Notes under the pieces: model-generated
What the model was told of the DNA's origin: nothing
The model's database searches: none
What the model saw: only the letters and a program-made list of their open reading frames with translations
In this document: positions 11,691 to 22,518 of the stretch, piece by piece
Position numbering within the stretch: the first letter of the stretch is position 1
How the letters are laid out: each line of letters starts with the position of its first letter
Made by a program: the position numbers and the translations under genes
Assembly: GCA_936432065.2 (NCBI GenBank)
Contig: OW386287.2
Coordinates: forward strand, 89,571,688 to 89,635,687
Direction of reading: 5' to 3'
Length of the DNA stretch: 64,000 bases
DNA from: Rutpela maculata
Lineage: Eukaryota; Arthropoda; Insecta; Coleoptera; Cerambycidae

Positions 11691-11908
11691 TGTCCTAGGA
11701 AAAAGTTTACAGGTTGATGTTATTATAGTATACGCTCTCGAGATCGCCCTGTGTTCTTGGGACGAGACACCTTGTATAATTCGTATAACGTATTATAATG
11801 GTTGTAAAACTAAATACTAATATTTCTGAATATAAGTTATGAACAATTTTATGATTTTTTTTATAAATACAAATGCAATAAACATCATGCTGATATTTTT
11901 ATTTGCAG

Positions 11909-12078
11909 AGAAATTGAGAGTGATCCTTTTAAAGTCAAAGTTACAGTTGATGTGGATTCTGATACATCTAACGATCCAGAAAATATCAAACGCGCCATCT
12001 ACACTCCAATTGAAAACAACCACAGGATTGGGAATCTCACAGTAACACCGGAAAACTTCTATTTTAGAGAATTCGAAG
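11909..12078 (+). CDS. trol: Exon: C-terminal half of SEA domain
   Basis: The exon completes the SEA domain begun at 748-910. The joined reading runs ISIQ-EIESDPFKVKVTVDVDSD, then a helix around PENIKRAIYTPIENN, then RIGNLTVTPENFYFREFE. This strand, helix and closing strand order is that of a SEA fold. It enters in phase 2 with one base that completes the codon left by the first exon (CA plus A gives Gln). It leaves in phase 1 at donor GTATAC from 12079, matching the phase-1 LDLa exon that follows. Another ORF in this area includes intron bases, so its ATG at 11839 is not a start. Confidence 0.7.
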
Positions 12079-13020
12079 GTATACTTTAGGTAGTAGTAAT
12101 GCTGAAGTGCTCAGTTTGAAATTTATTAGTACGAAAATAAAAATCATTACGTTAAATTCTGACGTACATAGTTATATTAAAATTTGCGCGACAACACATT
12201 TAGTACATCTAATTCTCAAACTGAATCAGTGTAAGCATAACTACGCCTACTTAATTTGTTTGTAAGATATTATCATCATACATGTTGTTACTGCACTTTT
12301 AAGAATACCCATTTTGATTTATTTTTTACTTTATGTTGCAGTGTAACAGGAAATACTGATTGCATAGGTAATTTAACAAGTGCTTTTTTCGATGCAGAAA
12401 TATGGATCTATTAATTGTATTCTAGACACGCATATTAACTATCTGCTATAAAATCTTTTTCTTTACAAGAGATCTTATCAGGAATGTAGGTATCTTAGTA
12501 GTCCTTTTTTAAATTATTTTAGTTAATTAATTGGAAAATATTATTGTTAATTTAATTTGAATGCATTTATAAAACATTTCATTAAAAGATAAGCGTTATT
12601 GACATAAAAGCAAATAGAAGTAAAATATATAAATCTTCAAAACAAATATAACGTCTATAATGAATACACAATATATTTTCAAGATATAATTTCATTTTGC
12701 GGAGTTAAAGTAACCATAAAAAAGGTGAATAAGAAATTCTCTTACTGCAGAGATTTTATTGTTATAATTTGATTTCGATATGACAAGTGCAGTGAGCAAT
12801 CAAATTTCTAATAAAACTAGATATTTAAAAAAAACTTTCTGAGATATATGAATGAGATATTGATTTATCAAATATGAATAAAATCGTTATAGTACAGTGT
12901 TCAAGAAAATCACATTTTTTTAATTTCGTCAGTAGATTTACCCTTTTTGGTTTTCTTGGGGTAAATGAATGATGGGATATTGTGAGATCATTATTGACAC
13001 ATTGAATTATAAATTACTTT

Positions 13021-13130
13021 CGTATCCACGTAGCGGAGTGGAAGTATAGTAACAGTAGTAACGGTAAAAAAATGATTTCTTTTGTTTAAATAGGCTTAAG
13101 AATGGATGAAACGTCGCGATTGTAAGTATT
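13021..13130 (+). repeat. Family A repeat, 5' fragment
   Basis: GGAGTGGAAGTATAGTAAC and AAATAGGCTTAAGAATGGAT followed by the ACGTCGCGATTGTAAG block. It abuts the 13.1-15.1 kb palindrome, so the palindrome may have formed from or inserted next to it. Confidence 0.4.
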
Positions 13131-13139
13131 TGAATAAAA

Positions 13140-15130
13140 ATATTTCGATGCCCCGAATGAAATAAAAAAAAATGCAAATTGTGATCCCAGCCACCGGCGC
13201 CGCCATATTGAAAAAATGGCGCACAAAAACAGTTTCTTTTAAATATATCGCTTCGGGTGCCTCATACGGCAAAAAATGTTGTTATGTAAATAAAAGAGCA
13301 TTGAATTTTCTACAAAATATGTCTCATATATTTTTTCGTTAAACTGAATAGTTTCGGTGCAGCAGCCGATCGAATTCAAGCATTCTTGACAAAATTATGA
13401 TTTTTTGTAATTTCTCAATTAGTCCGACTTCTATGAAGGAGTATTTTTGTGTTGAGACAAAATTTGTTTTCACACCTGAAAATCCTCAAATATAGTTGGT
13501 TTTACTTGTCTGCTACGCATAGCTCAATGTTCAATACTCGTTTTCACACCACCTTGAGGAAGAGTATATGGCGCGTTTTTTTTTACGTAGTTGTCCCCTG
13601 TTGGCCTAATCCACGACTAGCCTGCTTCTTGAGGCGTTTTAGATGCTTGAGTCGAAGGTCCAGGTTCGTTGTAGACTTCAACAATACTTTCTTCGGAAAT
13701 TGCTTCCGTTGCACTGTCCACTGATTCTACATATTGATTGTTCTCCATGCTTACGAGAAATGTTTCGACTGGAAAGTCGACTTCCTTGTCGTCATGAAGC
13801 TCGTCGATTGCATTGTCGCACCTTTGTCCGTTACAAAATTTGCAAATTACAGAATATTTTAACCCTGCCTTTCTACAACCACATGCTGCGATTGTACCCT
13901 TCCCATAGTTTGTCGAGCGGTAAAATAATCACTGATAATATTCTATTTCTTCACGTTTTTAGCGGGTGTGGCACAACTTGTGTACTTTTTAATCAGGGCA
14001 AATTAAAGTTCCTGAGCATCCTACAAAAGCATCAGGATTTACAGGACAGCATTCAACTTTTTCAAGATAGTAATGCTCAACTGGACACTATCGCTGATGC
14101 TGGAGAATGCTTTCTTCTGACACTGTATGGAGCCAAACATACAATATCTCTCTGGACGCTTATCGTTACCAATGTTTTGTAAGATCGCTCACAAAAAGCA
14201 AGTTTAACATCGCGTCTCTACCACCTACAGCTCCAGCGCCACGGCAACATTCATTCAGGACATATTATCAAATCCAGGAGTGGCAGGGGGATTGTAAAAA
14301 TGTTGGGGCTGGAAACAGAGCAAAGCTGGACTTACACCAATAACAATGCTGAAAGATCCTGCTTCTGAAAAGCTACTTAAATGTATTTCCTGTAAATGCA
14401 AGAAAGGGTGCAGTATAGCATATGGTTGTAGAAAGAGAGTGTTAAATGTCCTGTAATTTGCAAATTTTGTAACGGACAAAGGTGCGACAAGGCACCAGCA
14501 ACAGTCGACGAGCTTCATGACGACGAGGAAGTCGACTCTCCAGTCGAAACATTTCTCGCAAGCATGGAGAATAATCAATAAGTAGAATCAGTGGACAGCG
14601 TAACGGAAGCAATTTCCGAACAAAGTATTGTTGAAGACTACAACGAACCTTCGACATCAAGCATCTAAAACGCCTCAAGAAGCAGATTAGACCTATAGAG
14701 AACAACCACGTAAAAAAGAATGCGCCATATACTCTACCTCAAGGTGGTGTAGAAACGAGTATTGAACATTGAGCTTTGCGTAGCAGACAAGTGAAATCAA
14801 CTATATTTGAGGATTTTCAGGTATGAAAACAAATTTTGTCTCAACACAAAAATACTCCTTCATAAAAGTCGGACTAATCGAGAAATTACAAAAAATCATA
14901 ATTTTGTCAAGAATGCTTGACTTCGATCGGCTGCAGTTTAACTGAAAAATGTATAGGACATATTTTATAGAAAATTTTTATTTTCATAAGAACATTTTTT
15001 TGCCGTACGAGGCACTCGAAGCCAGATATTTAAAAGAAATTGTTTTGTGCGTCATTTTTTCAATATGGCGGCGCTGGCGGCTGAGATAACATTTTGCATT
15101 TTTTTCTTACTTCATTCAGGGCATCGAAAT
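13140..15130. mobile_element. Two-kilobase palindromic element carrying a cysteine-rich ORF
   Basis: Long inverted arms are readable throughout. The outer part is GCCGCCATATTGAAAAAATG (about 13201) against CATTTTTTCAATATGGCGGC (about 15053). The middle is TGTGTTGAGACAAAATTTGT against ACAAATTTTGTCTCAACACA, and the inner part is TTTGTCCGTTACAAAATTTG (about 13826) against CAAATTTTGTAACGGACAAA (about 14461). The arms reach to about 13900 and 14390, leaving a unique centre of about 500 bp. The coding remnant described at 13960-14590 runs through the centre into the right arm, so its 3' part is also present antisense in the left arm. Confidence 0.6.
13960..14590 (+). pseudogene. C-terminal remnant of a CXC-like cysteine-rich transposon protein
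   Basis: Pieces in changing frames read in order: GCGTTCVLFNQGKLKF, LQKHQDLQDSIQLF, CFLLTLYGAKH, then LDAYRYQCFVRSLTKSKF and NIASLPPTAPAPRQHSFRTY. After a frame change come WGWKQSKAGLTPITMLKDP and a cysteine cluster CKCKKGCSIAYGC, followed by CPVICKFCNGQRC. The tail has an acidic DELHDDEE segment. The block order and the C-x-C-x3-C-type cluster match the C-terminus of the uncharacterised repetitive protein family whose N-terminus is seen at 3869 and 40262. The cluster resembles a Tesmin/TSO1 CXC motif. At least two frame changes show it is broken. Activity is unknown. Confidence 0.4.
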
Positions 15131-15674
15131 CTACAAGTTCCCAAAGTTTCAAAACTCCCGCATGATTTATGCTCTCACTACTGTGTTATGTACGAACTTC
15201 TCGCCCGCGACAAGGTTTTAACACAATAATTGATTGTATTATTTTCGTTTCAGTACACCTAAATAATATTAAAAGCTTGTTTTTAGAAAGTTTTTTTCAC
15301 ATATAATTCTTCTCATGAAAAAATAAGAAAAATTGTTTGATCGTAAATGTTAGCTTTTAGACGTATTGAAACTTGTAAAAAATAATGTTGTTTTTTTCTA
15401 TTAAATAATTGCGAATTAAGTTTTGAAAATCGCATTGTATGTCAATGTGATATAAGTGAACCACATCAGTCAGATTTTCAATGTAGTGGTGGAACTACAG
15501 GTGTATATTATTTAAGGGGGAAATAGAGAGTACTGTGGAGGGACAAGCTGACTGCTATGGCACATTTATGTTACACGAACTTCTTATTCACAATTTTGAC
15601 ACAGGTTTTGTGGTCCATAAATTATCATTTTGGTCTCCTTTATCTCTATGGCACATATGACATCATTACTCCAT

Positions 15675-15815
15675 CTGTCGCGGTTGCCAGTCCTCCAGCA
15701 TACATCACATTACGTGTTCACTATAGATCTTAAAAACGTGATAAAACACAGCCCTGTCTGACGCCTTTACCAACTTTGCATTTATCGGAATTGACATTGT
15801 CAACACTCACGAATT
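15675..15815 (-). pseudogene. Fragment of LINE reverse transcriptase
   Basis: The reverse strand reads KVGKGVRQGCVLSRF, the RT motif B signature (G-V-R-Q-G-C-x-L-S). The + strand sequence GTCCTCCAGCATACATCACA is close to the matching stretch at about 24845 in the RTE-like remnant, so both belong to one LINE family. Confidence 0.5.
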
Positions 15816-16384
15816 ACGTGCAGGGTAATTTTCAAAACTCGCAGTCGTCTCAGAATAGCTGAACTATCTCTATTAACTGAATTTTACTATTTCGATAACG
15901 AAGCATTTGCACTCCTATGTTAATTATGAACTTTTTTTTAATTATTTTCGTTTCGTATCGTATTTTCGATCGCTGGTGGAATGGTCTTAACGTAATTAAA
16001 TGAATACCTGAAACAAATTCGGCTTTGATTAAAATGTAAAGGAATAAGAAATTGCCTAGTCTCATTACCAAGTGTGGTGATAGGTACCTTGTTATGGTAA
16101 TTTACGAGACGATAATTATTTTCTTTTTTAAATAAAATCTCTAACTTAAACTGCGATCATGAAAGTGAAAAATAAAGCTGTTTGAAAATTTGCCCTTGTT
16201 CTTTCATTATATTTTTTTATCTGAATATTGAATGAATCAAAACAATTTTAAGACCACGTGTCTACAATGCGCTTTTAGAATACAATTAGGTCACATTACC
16301 ATTTCTATAAGTTCACAGATATTTTTACATATCTCTCTCATCTTGAATACCTAATAGATTAGTAATAATTTTACTTTTTAATAC

Positions 16385-17465
16385 CGAAAAGTCCATTTAT
16401 CTCGAGGGGTAACCGATATCGTTGAACAACACCACCAAACTACTTTTTTTATTAAAATATGACCAATTTGTGATCAAAATTCCATTTCACGACTTTTTTT
16501 AAAAGGGGGGCGAGTACCCCTTTTGGTACCACCTTTTAAGTTATTCCTAAAAAAGTCGAGATATTGAGCTTCAGTCGCACTTTGTTGTGATTTTGGTAAT
16601 TTTTTCCTATTAGACTGGTGGTACATGACCAGTCAGGTGCAACGTTTTTAAAATACATGCCAATCATATATATGAATGAAATTACCATGAATATGCCAGA
16701 AACGTAAATTTTAGGCAGTCGTCGCGTGCAGAAGGGTGTGCAAATCGATTTTTTTTGTTTTTTTTGTGTTTTTTAAAATTATTTTAAAGTGGATGCCAAT
16801 AGTGCCAAATGAAAAGCTTTGAAAAAAAATCAAAAATCAAAATCATCCAAAATCAAGAACACCAAACAATTTTACGATTTAATGTGCGCATCAAACGTTG
16901 TTTTGCGCGCGGAATCTGCATGCTAATGAATTTCCGCTGAATTCTTTTTCACGGCTTTTCGTTTGGCACTATTGGCATCCACTTTAAAATAAAAAAAAAA
17001 ACAAAAAAAACAAAAAAACGATTTGCACACCCTTCTGCACGCGACGACTGCCTAAAATTTGCGTTTCTGGCATATTCATGGTCATTTCATTCATATATGT
17101 GATTGGCATCCATTTTAAAAACGTTGCACCTGACTGGTCATGTACCGCCAGTCTATATTGTTTAGCCGGCAGGAGGCATTATTTCTTTTCAGAAATTAAT
17201 AATGTGGCATATCGTTAAAAAAAAGATTAAATAAAAGGAATAACACTGCGTTAACCAAATTTAAATAGCTGGTCTAATAAACTTACAAATGTGTTTTTAA
17301 ATATACTAATTAGGGGACCAAAAGGAGTATTCGCCCCCCTACAAAAACGCTGTGATGTGTAATTTTTTTATTGGAAATTGGTCATATTTTAATAATAAAA
17401 AAAAGCGATTCGGTGGTGCTGTCGAACTATATCGGTTGTAATTTTGAGCCTCACCTGCTCCACTC
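16385..17465. mobile_element. Outer foldback element containing an inner one
   Basis: The outer arms pair AACCGATATCGTTGAACAAC (about 16411) with CTGTCGAACTATATCGGTTG (about 17420), AATATGACCAATTTG with CAAATTGGTCATATT-like sequence, and GGGGGGCGAGTACCCCTTTT with AAAAGGAGTATTCGCCCCCC. The inner inverted repeat at 16611-17155 interrupts the loop. No coding is seen. Confidence 0.5.
16611..17155. mobile_element. Inner long-TIR MITE, about 545 bp
   Basis: Begins TAGACTGGTGGTACATGACC and ends with its complement GGTCATGTACCGCCAGTCTA. The arms extend over about 150 bp including GCAGTCGTCGCGTGCAGAAG. A second inverted segment GTGGATGCCAATAGTGCCAA is also mirrored. The flanks are TAT on both sides, consistent with a TA or TAT target duplication. 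Confidence 0.6.
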
Positions 17466-17564
17466 TTTCAGTATTTTTCTGTTACATCTAATATATTTAT
17501 AAAAGTTTAATTTCCTTTATTTTTTTTGTTTATTTTTTTTTTGTTTTATTTGCATTGTAAATAG

Positions 17565-17690
17565 AATCCCAACCAAAGTGTGAATCCGATGAATTGCAAT
17601 GCCGAACTGGCCAATGTGTACCGGTAGATACACGCTGTGATGGGATAAGAGATTGTAATGATAATACTGATGAGGAAGGGTGTGTAGAAG
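17565..17690 (+). CDS. trol: Exon: LDL-receptor class A module 1
   Basis: A 126-nt phase 1-1 exon encodes one complete LDLa module. Its six cysteines are spaced CESDELQC, RTGQC, VPVDTRC, DGIRDC and NDNTDEEGC. The acidic calcium-binding end DCNDNTDEE is intact, with Asn in place of the usual second Asp. Such modules are small calcium-dependent disulfide-bonded extracellular domains. The acceptor is TAG at 17562-17564 and the donor is GTATGT from 17691. Symmetrical phase 1 exons are typical of LDLa modules and allow skipping without a frameshift. Confidence 0.85.
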
Positions 17691-20600
17691 GTATGTTTTT
17701 TTTTTTTTTTTATTTGTTTATTTTCATTGAAGGAAAAATGTAAGAAATTTTATCTTGTTTATTGGACATATAATAAGAAAAATATAACATTTTTAAACAA
17801 GATAATATTTTAATTTAATGTGTAACTTAAGTCTAGCTGAATTTGTATATTTAATAAATAAACATTATTATGAATAGTTACTATTTAAAGGATATTACTT
17901 CAGATTTTATATGTATTTAATATTTCACAAATTGTTTTATTGTACTTTCTCCAGTAAAATCGTGAAGTGAGTATAATGTGAAATTAATGCCTAATAATCG
18001 TAATTTTTCTAGGAGTAAGATATGTTGAAAATATACGTACTTTTATAAAAACAGTTTCTGTCTCGAAGAAATAAACAAAATTATTAGGATGCCATTATAA
18101 AAGAAATCACAGCTAAAAACGGTTTTTCGAATATTTATAAAAATATATATATTTGACAAATCAAACAAATGATCAAGCTGAAAATTGGTACACTTATACT
18201 TTAAGGGAGTCCGCACATTATCAGAATATAAGCATTTCTGAACAGAACATTATTTTTATAAACTGGTGTTTTCTCAAAAGAAAATGCCAATTCACTGAAA
18301 TTATTAAAAAAAACACAAACGTTAACTGATCGTGCATTAAAAATATTGTTTCTGATATTACTTAACCGTTATCCAATTTCCTACAAATTTTTGTGTAAAA
18401 AAATTTGTTAAGATAAAATTTCACCGTCTTGTCGCCTGGACCTTAGTACCTAATATCGATATCGAAGTGGTTTAAAAATTGGTTTGATTTTGTTATTTAT
18501 TTACGCCTACCTCAATTTCGTTCAATTAAACAGACGAGTGGATAAAATTTGTTTCATAATTATTAGTAACTCTTTTTGAAGACAAGTTAACTTTTATAAC
18601 AAAAACTGTGGCATCTTATTTAGCTTCTACTTTAGGGTGGTCCAAAAATGACTTAATTTTTTATAGAGGGTCTTGATTCCCCCAATTTGTTTCCAAATCC
18701 AAAAAAAGTAAGTACGTATTTTTTGGTTTTTCAGAATTTTGATTTTAAATGGTGTCTATGGAGACCTGAAGTTTTCCATTTAAATTGCATAAGGAAAAAT
18801 CACTTTTTGGGATTTTTTGAATAATTATTCAGGGTTAGGGAAAATTTTGCATTAAACTTATAGGATTTGGAGAGGACTATTCAACAAAGAATTTGATGTG
18901 TATACATATGGGTTTGTCGCCCCTAACACACCTCCACGCCGCACAGTGGAAAGAAAAAGCCTTTTTTGGACAAAAATCTGCCTACAAGTCAAATTTTAAT
19001 CAATTTCGATCTACCTTGGCTTAAAATGTAGGTTATTGGCTACACTTTCAGAGTATGTTGCCTAAATTGCAAACCCCGATTTCCTAACCTCAAAAAATGT
19101 ATCAAATATGAGAATAATCACTTTTTTCTATTCCTACAAGTCAAATCTTGATCAATTTTGACAATCCTGGGGTTCATAATTTAGGCAGTATACGCTGAAA
19201 CGGTGGCTAATAACCTACATTTTAAACCCAGGATTGTCAAAATTGATCAAGATTTGACTTGTAGAAATAGAAAAAAGTGATTACTCTCATATTTGATACA
19301 TTTTTTGAGGTTAGGAAATCGGGGTTCACAATTCAGGCAGTATACACTGAAAGGGTAGCTAATAACCTGCGTTTTAAGCCCAGAATTGTCAAAATCGAAC
19401 AAGCTTTGACTTGTAGAAATAGAAAAAAGGGAGTCAGATTTAATACATTTTTTGAGGTTAGGAAATCGGGGTTTGCAATTTAGGCAGTATACTCTGATAG
19501 TGTAGCCAATAACCTACATTTTAAGCCAAGGTAGATCAAAATCGCTTAAGATTTGACTTGTAGGCAGATTTTTGTCCAAAAAAGGCTTTTTTTTCCACTG
19601 TGCGCCGCCCTGAAAACTACCCTGAATCAAAAAATGTAAATTCTTCTTGAAGTCTTTATTCTCGTTTTTCTTAAAAAATTATTACTATTGGTCTAGTGGA
19701 ATAGTTATCAACATTTATTAGTCAATTTTCATTTATTTAAACAAATTCCTTTTGTTTAAATCATTTTTGTTCTTGAAAATTCGTCTAAAATCCTATTTTA
19801 TGAAATCGAACTGGCAGCCTATTATGTTTAAATGACATCAATTTATTTTCAAATATTTTCCAATTGTTTAAACAATCAATTATTATTTATTTTCAACTTT
19901 TTTCAAATTATTAGAATTAGAAGAATTAGAAAAGGGAGCTTTTCTTGTAATAGAGTCATAATGTTTGTATATTAATCAATTTTATGTTTTTCATATCTTA
20001 AGTCTATAATTTAACAAATCATAATTTACTTAAACAAAGTAAATTTGTTTAATTTGTGATTTGTTTAAACAAATGAGGGTTTATTAGATAATATAGGTAA
20101 AATATCTAAAAAAGTTGACTTTTCTAGCGTAAATTGAAAAAGAGTTGAAAATAAATAATAATTGATTGTGTAAACAATTGGAAAATATTTGAGAATAAAT
20201 TGATGTCACTTAAAAATAATAGACTCTAGCAATCCGATCTCAGAAAACAGGATTTTTTGATGAATTTTCGAAAAAAAATTATTTAAACAGATGGAATTTA
20301 TTTAAATAAATGAATTGACTAAAAAATGTTGATGAATATTCCACTAGACCAATAGTAATAATTTTTTGAGAAAAAGCGAGAATAAAGTGCTCAAAAGGGT
20401 CAATTTCCTAAAAAATTTACATTTTTGGATTTAAGGGTAATTTTCGGAGCACCATGGAGGTGTGTTATGGGCGACAAACCCATATGTATTTACATCAAAT
20501 TCTTCGTTGGATAGTCTTCTCCAAGACCTATAGGATTAATGTGAGATTTTCCCTCACCCTGAACAATTATTAAAAAAATCGCAAAAAGTGGTTTTTCCCC

Positions 20601-22303
20601 ATGCAGTTTAAATGGGAAACTTCAAGTCTCTATAGGCACCATTTAAAATCAAAATTTTGAAAAACCAAAAAATACGTATTAAGTTTTTTCGGATTTGGAA
20701 ACAATTAAAAAAAAAAAGTCATTTTTTGACCACCCTATTCTACATAGTGAAAGAAAATATTGTGATATTATATGCTAAACTCCCAAATAGATCGTAATAT
20801 TTCGCAAATTTGGCTACTCGCAGAAAACAGTGCATATAACAACATTAATGACACTATTGTATTCACTTTACGAACAGCATTAATTACAACGCCACACAAA
20901 AAACGTACCAGAAGTCAGACCATCATTTGCCTCTATGTTTTAAACATATCCTGTTGTCTAAATAGCTTGATTTCATCTCAGTTTGGAACTTCAAGCTTTA
21001 GGTATCATAAACCGACGAAAAAACGATGTTTTTCGAGATTTAAGAAAAATAAGACGAAATCAGGCAATTTGGACATTAGCATAGAAAAATACATAAGGAA
21101 AGGTCTGGTACAGAGCTTTTTTTGGGTGGCTGTGTTATTAAACACATTATTTTAGATATTAATATTTGATGAAATATTGTAAGCACTGTTATAAGGCATC
21201 GTTCACATATTACGTAACAGTAATTTTACATATTTTTAGACTTCCTCCGAGTAAATCTTAGTAGCATTTTGCGACCCTCCCTCATCCCCATTAGATTTAA
21301 ACCCTTCTTCCCTACAGTGTTAGGTAATTTTGAACCATGCCTAAATTAACTTACTAACCTACTGTTGTTTAATATAAAATGAGAAATTGATATTAATTCA
21401 AATATAAAAGTATCACAAGTGCTAATTTACCTACTTATTTGCATTACTTACTATATTAATACAGAAACAGAATCAAGAAAATTTAAAACATTTTCAACGT
21501 TGGGGTAGATTATTTGGTTAATGATTGATCCAAGAGGAAATTCCTGAGTACATTATGTGATAAATAGCATAGTAAAATATACTTGTCTTAAAAAAAATCG
21601 ACGTCAACCAACCTAGTCCATGCAAATGAATGTGTAAGGTTGATTGATGTGTTATTAAAATCGTCAATGTCACTGTTACTGTCTGCTAACATGTTTATAA
21701 TTATGGCTAGTATTTTCCTAAGAGTATAAAACGTGAATCATATTTCGTAATGGGCCAAAGGTGGATAGTACTGATGCAGAGTAATTCGTGAGGAGAGGGT
21801 CGTACTTTACCAAATAATAGAGAACATTGAGGTGATCTTAAATCCCCATACAGTAATGACTAAAGCGGGCCCATTTTCGAAATACAGTGTGTTCACATTT
21901 TTCACCAGCCAACGAAATAATAATGACCCAGAATGACACAGAATGATAGAATAATGAACCAGACCCTTATTATTTAGCATCGTCTCGTACGAAAAGTCTC
22001 ATGTCTTGAAACTCCACTATCTGCAATCTGGGTTTCTTTACACTCTGAGTCAGAAATATTTTTGTATTCTATACAACAAGCTTGGGTACTTTTGTTGAAA
22101 TCTTCTCTTCCTTATTTTTCCTTCGTTTTAGCCAGTCCCACACGACAGTCTAATTTATAATGGCCCTTTTCATTCCACATTCGTCTTATCATATAATTCG
22201 TAGACTTCATATTAGACAAGTTCAAGCATAGTCTAGAAAGGAAGAATTGTTTTTTGCATTGTATGTTGAAAATCAGAAAGTCTTATGCTTTGCTTAAATG
22301 CAG
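17691..22303 (+). other. Intron, about 4.6 kb
   Basis: Dominated by the composite foldback element at 18634-20736. The stretches 17691-18630 and 20740-22300 hold no feature I can name. A 127-codon ORF at 20772-21155 has no recognisable motif and is treated as chance. Confidence 0.5.
18634..20736. mobile_element. Composite foldback element, about 2.1 kb
   Basis: Terminal arms of about 320 bp pair AGGGTGGTCCAAAAATGACT (18634) with AGTCATTTTTTGACCACCCT (to 20736) and CATATGGGTTTGTCGCCCC with its mirror near 20470. Between them lie two further structures. At 18950-19610, repeats of about 150-180 bp alternate in orientation; they share AGTCAAATCTTGATCAATTT, GGTTATTGGCTACACT and CCCCGATTTCCTAACCTC. 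At 19620-20440 an AT-rich inverted repeat is bounded by ATTACTATTGGTCTAGTGGA and its mirror. No transposase was found. Confidence 0.6.
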
Positions 22304-22425
22304 GTGTTCCTAATAGTCTAACAGAAGGAAAATCAAATTCTGGATACGTACATGCCACTACTGACACAGGGACCATCCACACGTACTTCAAAGCTACAAC
22401 AGTATTGCTCGATCAACTACCGAAG
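22304..22425 (+). CDS. trol: Exon: linker between LDLa 1 and LDLa 2
   Basis: About 40 residues rich in Ser, Thr and Gly, starting GVPNSLTEGKSNSGYVHATT and ending ATTVLLDQLPK, with no cysteine. The acceptor is AAATGCAG and the donor AAG|GTGAGT is a good consensus. It enters in phase 1, matching LDLa 1, but leaves in phase 0, whereas the next recognised exon must be entered in phase 1. Either an unseen exon lies in the following 10.5 kb, or a donor four bases downstream (GTAGGT from 22430) is used, or this exon is alternatively spliced. It contains an NSG sequence but no acidic-flanked glycosaminoglycan site. Confidence 0.5.
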
Positions 22426-22518
22426 GTGAGTAGGTAGCTGCATCTTTATAGCAAGAAGCTGTTTTGTTATAAAGCATATTCGAATAACATATTACTACAT
22501 TTGAGAGTACATAGCTTT

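Larger units (their letters stand above)
10274..11780. mobile_element. Nested inverted-repeat element with mariner-like ends
   Basis: The left end reads TATACAGGGTGTCC and the right end GAGACACCTTGTATAAT. Matching subterminal blocks GAGCGTATATAG and GTATACGCTCTCGAG make an imperfect TIR of about 50 bp. TATACAGGGTGTC-like ends are typical of Tc1/mariner-derived MITEs. No transposase is visible, and two smaller inverted repeats lie inside. Confidence 0.4.
911..11908 (+). other. Intron of about 11 kb splitting the SEA domain
   Basis: Donor GTAAGT at 911; acceptor ATTTGCAG ending at 11908. The intron holds the TIR element at 1717-2876, a transposon ORF remnant at 3869, family A copies between 4.4 and 8.1 kb, a minisatellite at 5421-5900 and the MITE cluster at 10274-11780. 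The stretches 2880-3860 and 8075-10270 hold no feature I can name. A slightly GC-richer patch at about 9535-9775 may be an old repeat. Confidence 0.6.
12079..17564 (+). other. Intron, about 5.5 kb
   Basis: Donor GTATAC, acceptor AAATAG at 17559-17564. It contains a family A fragment, the palindromic element at 13140-15130, an RT fragment at 15675 and the nested foldback at 16385-17465. The stretch 12079-13020 shows nothing recognisable. Confidence 0.55.

Noticed and set aside
20772..21155. 127-codon plus-strand ORF
   Set aside because: No motif, no splice context and composition like the surrounding intron. Length alone is not enough.
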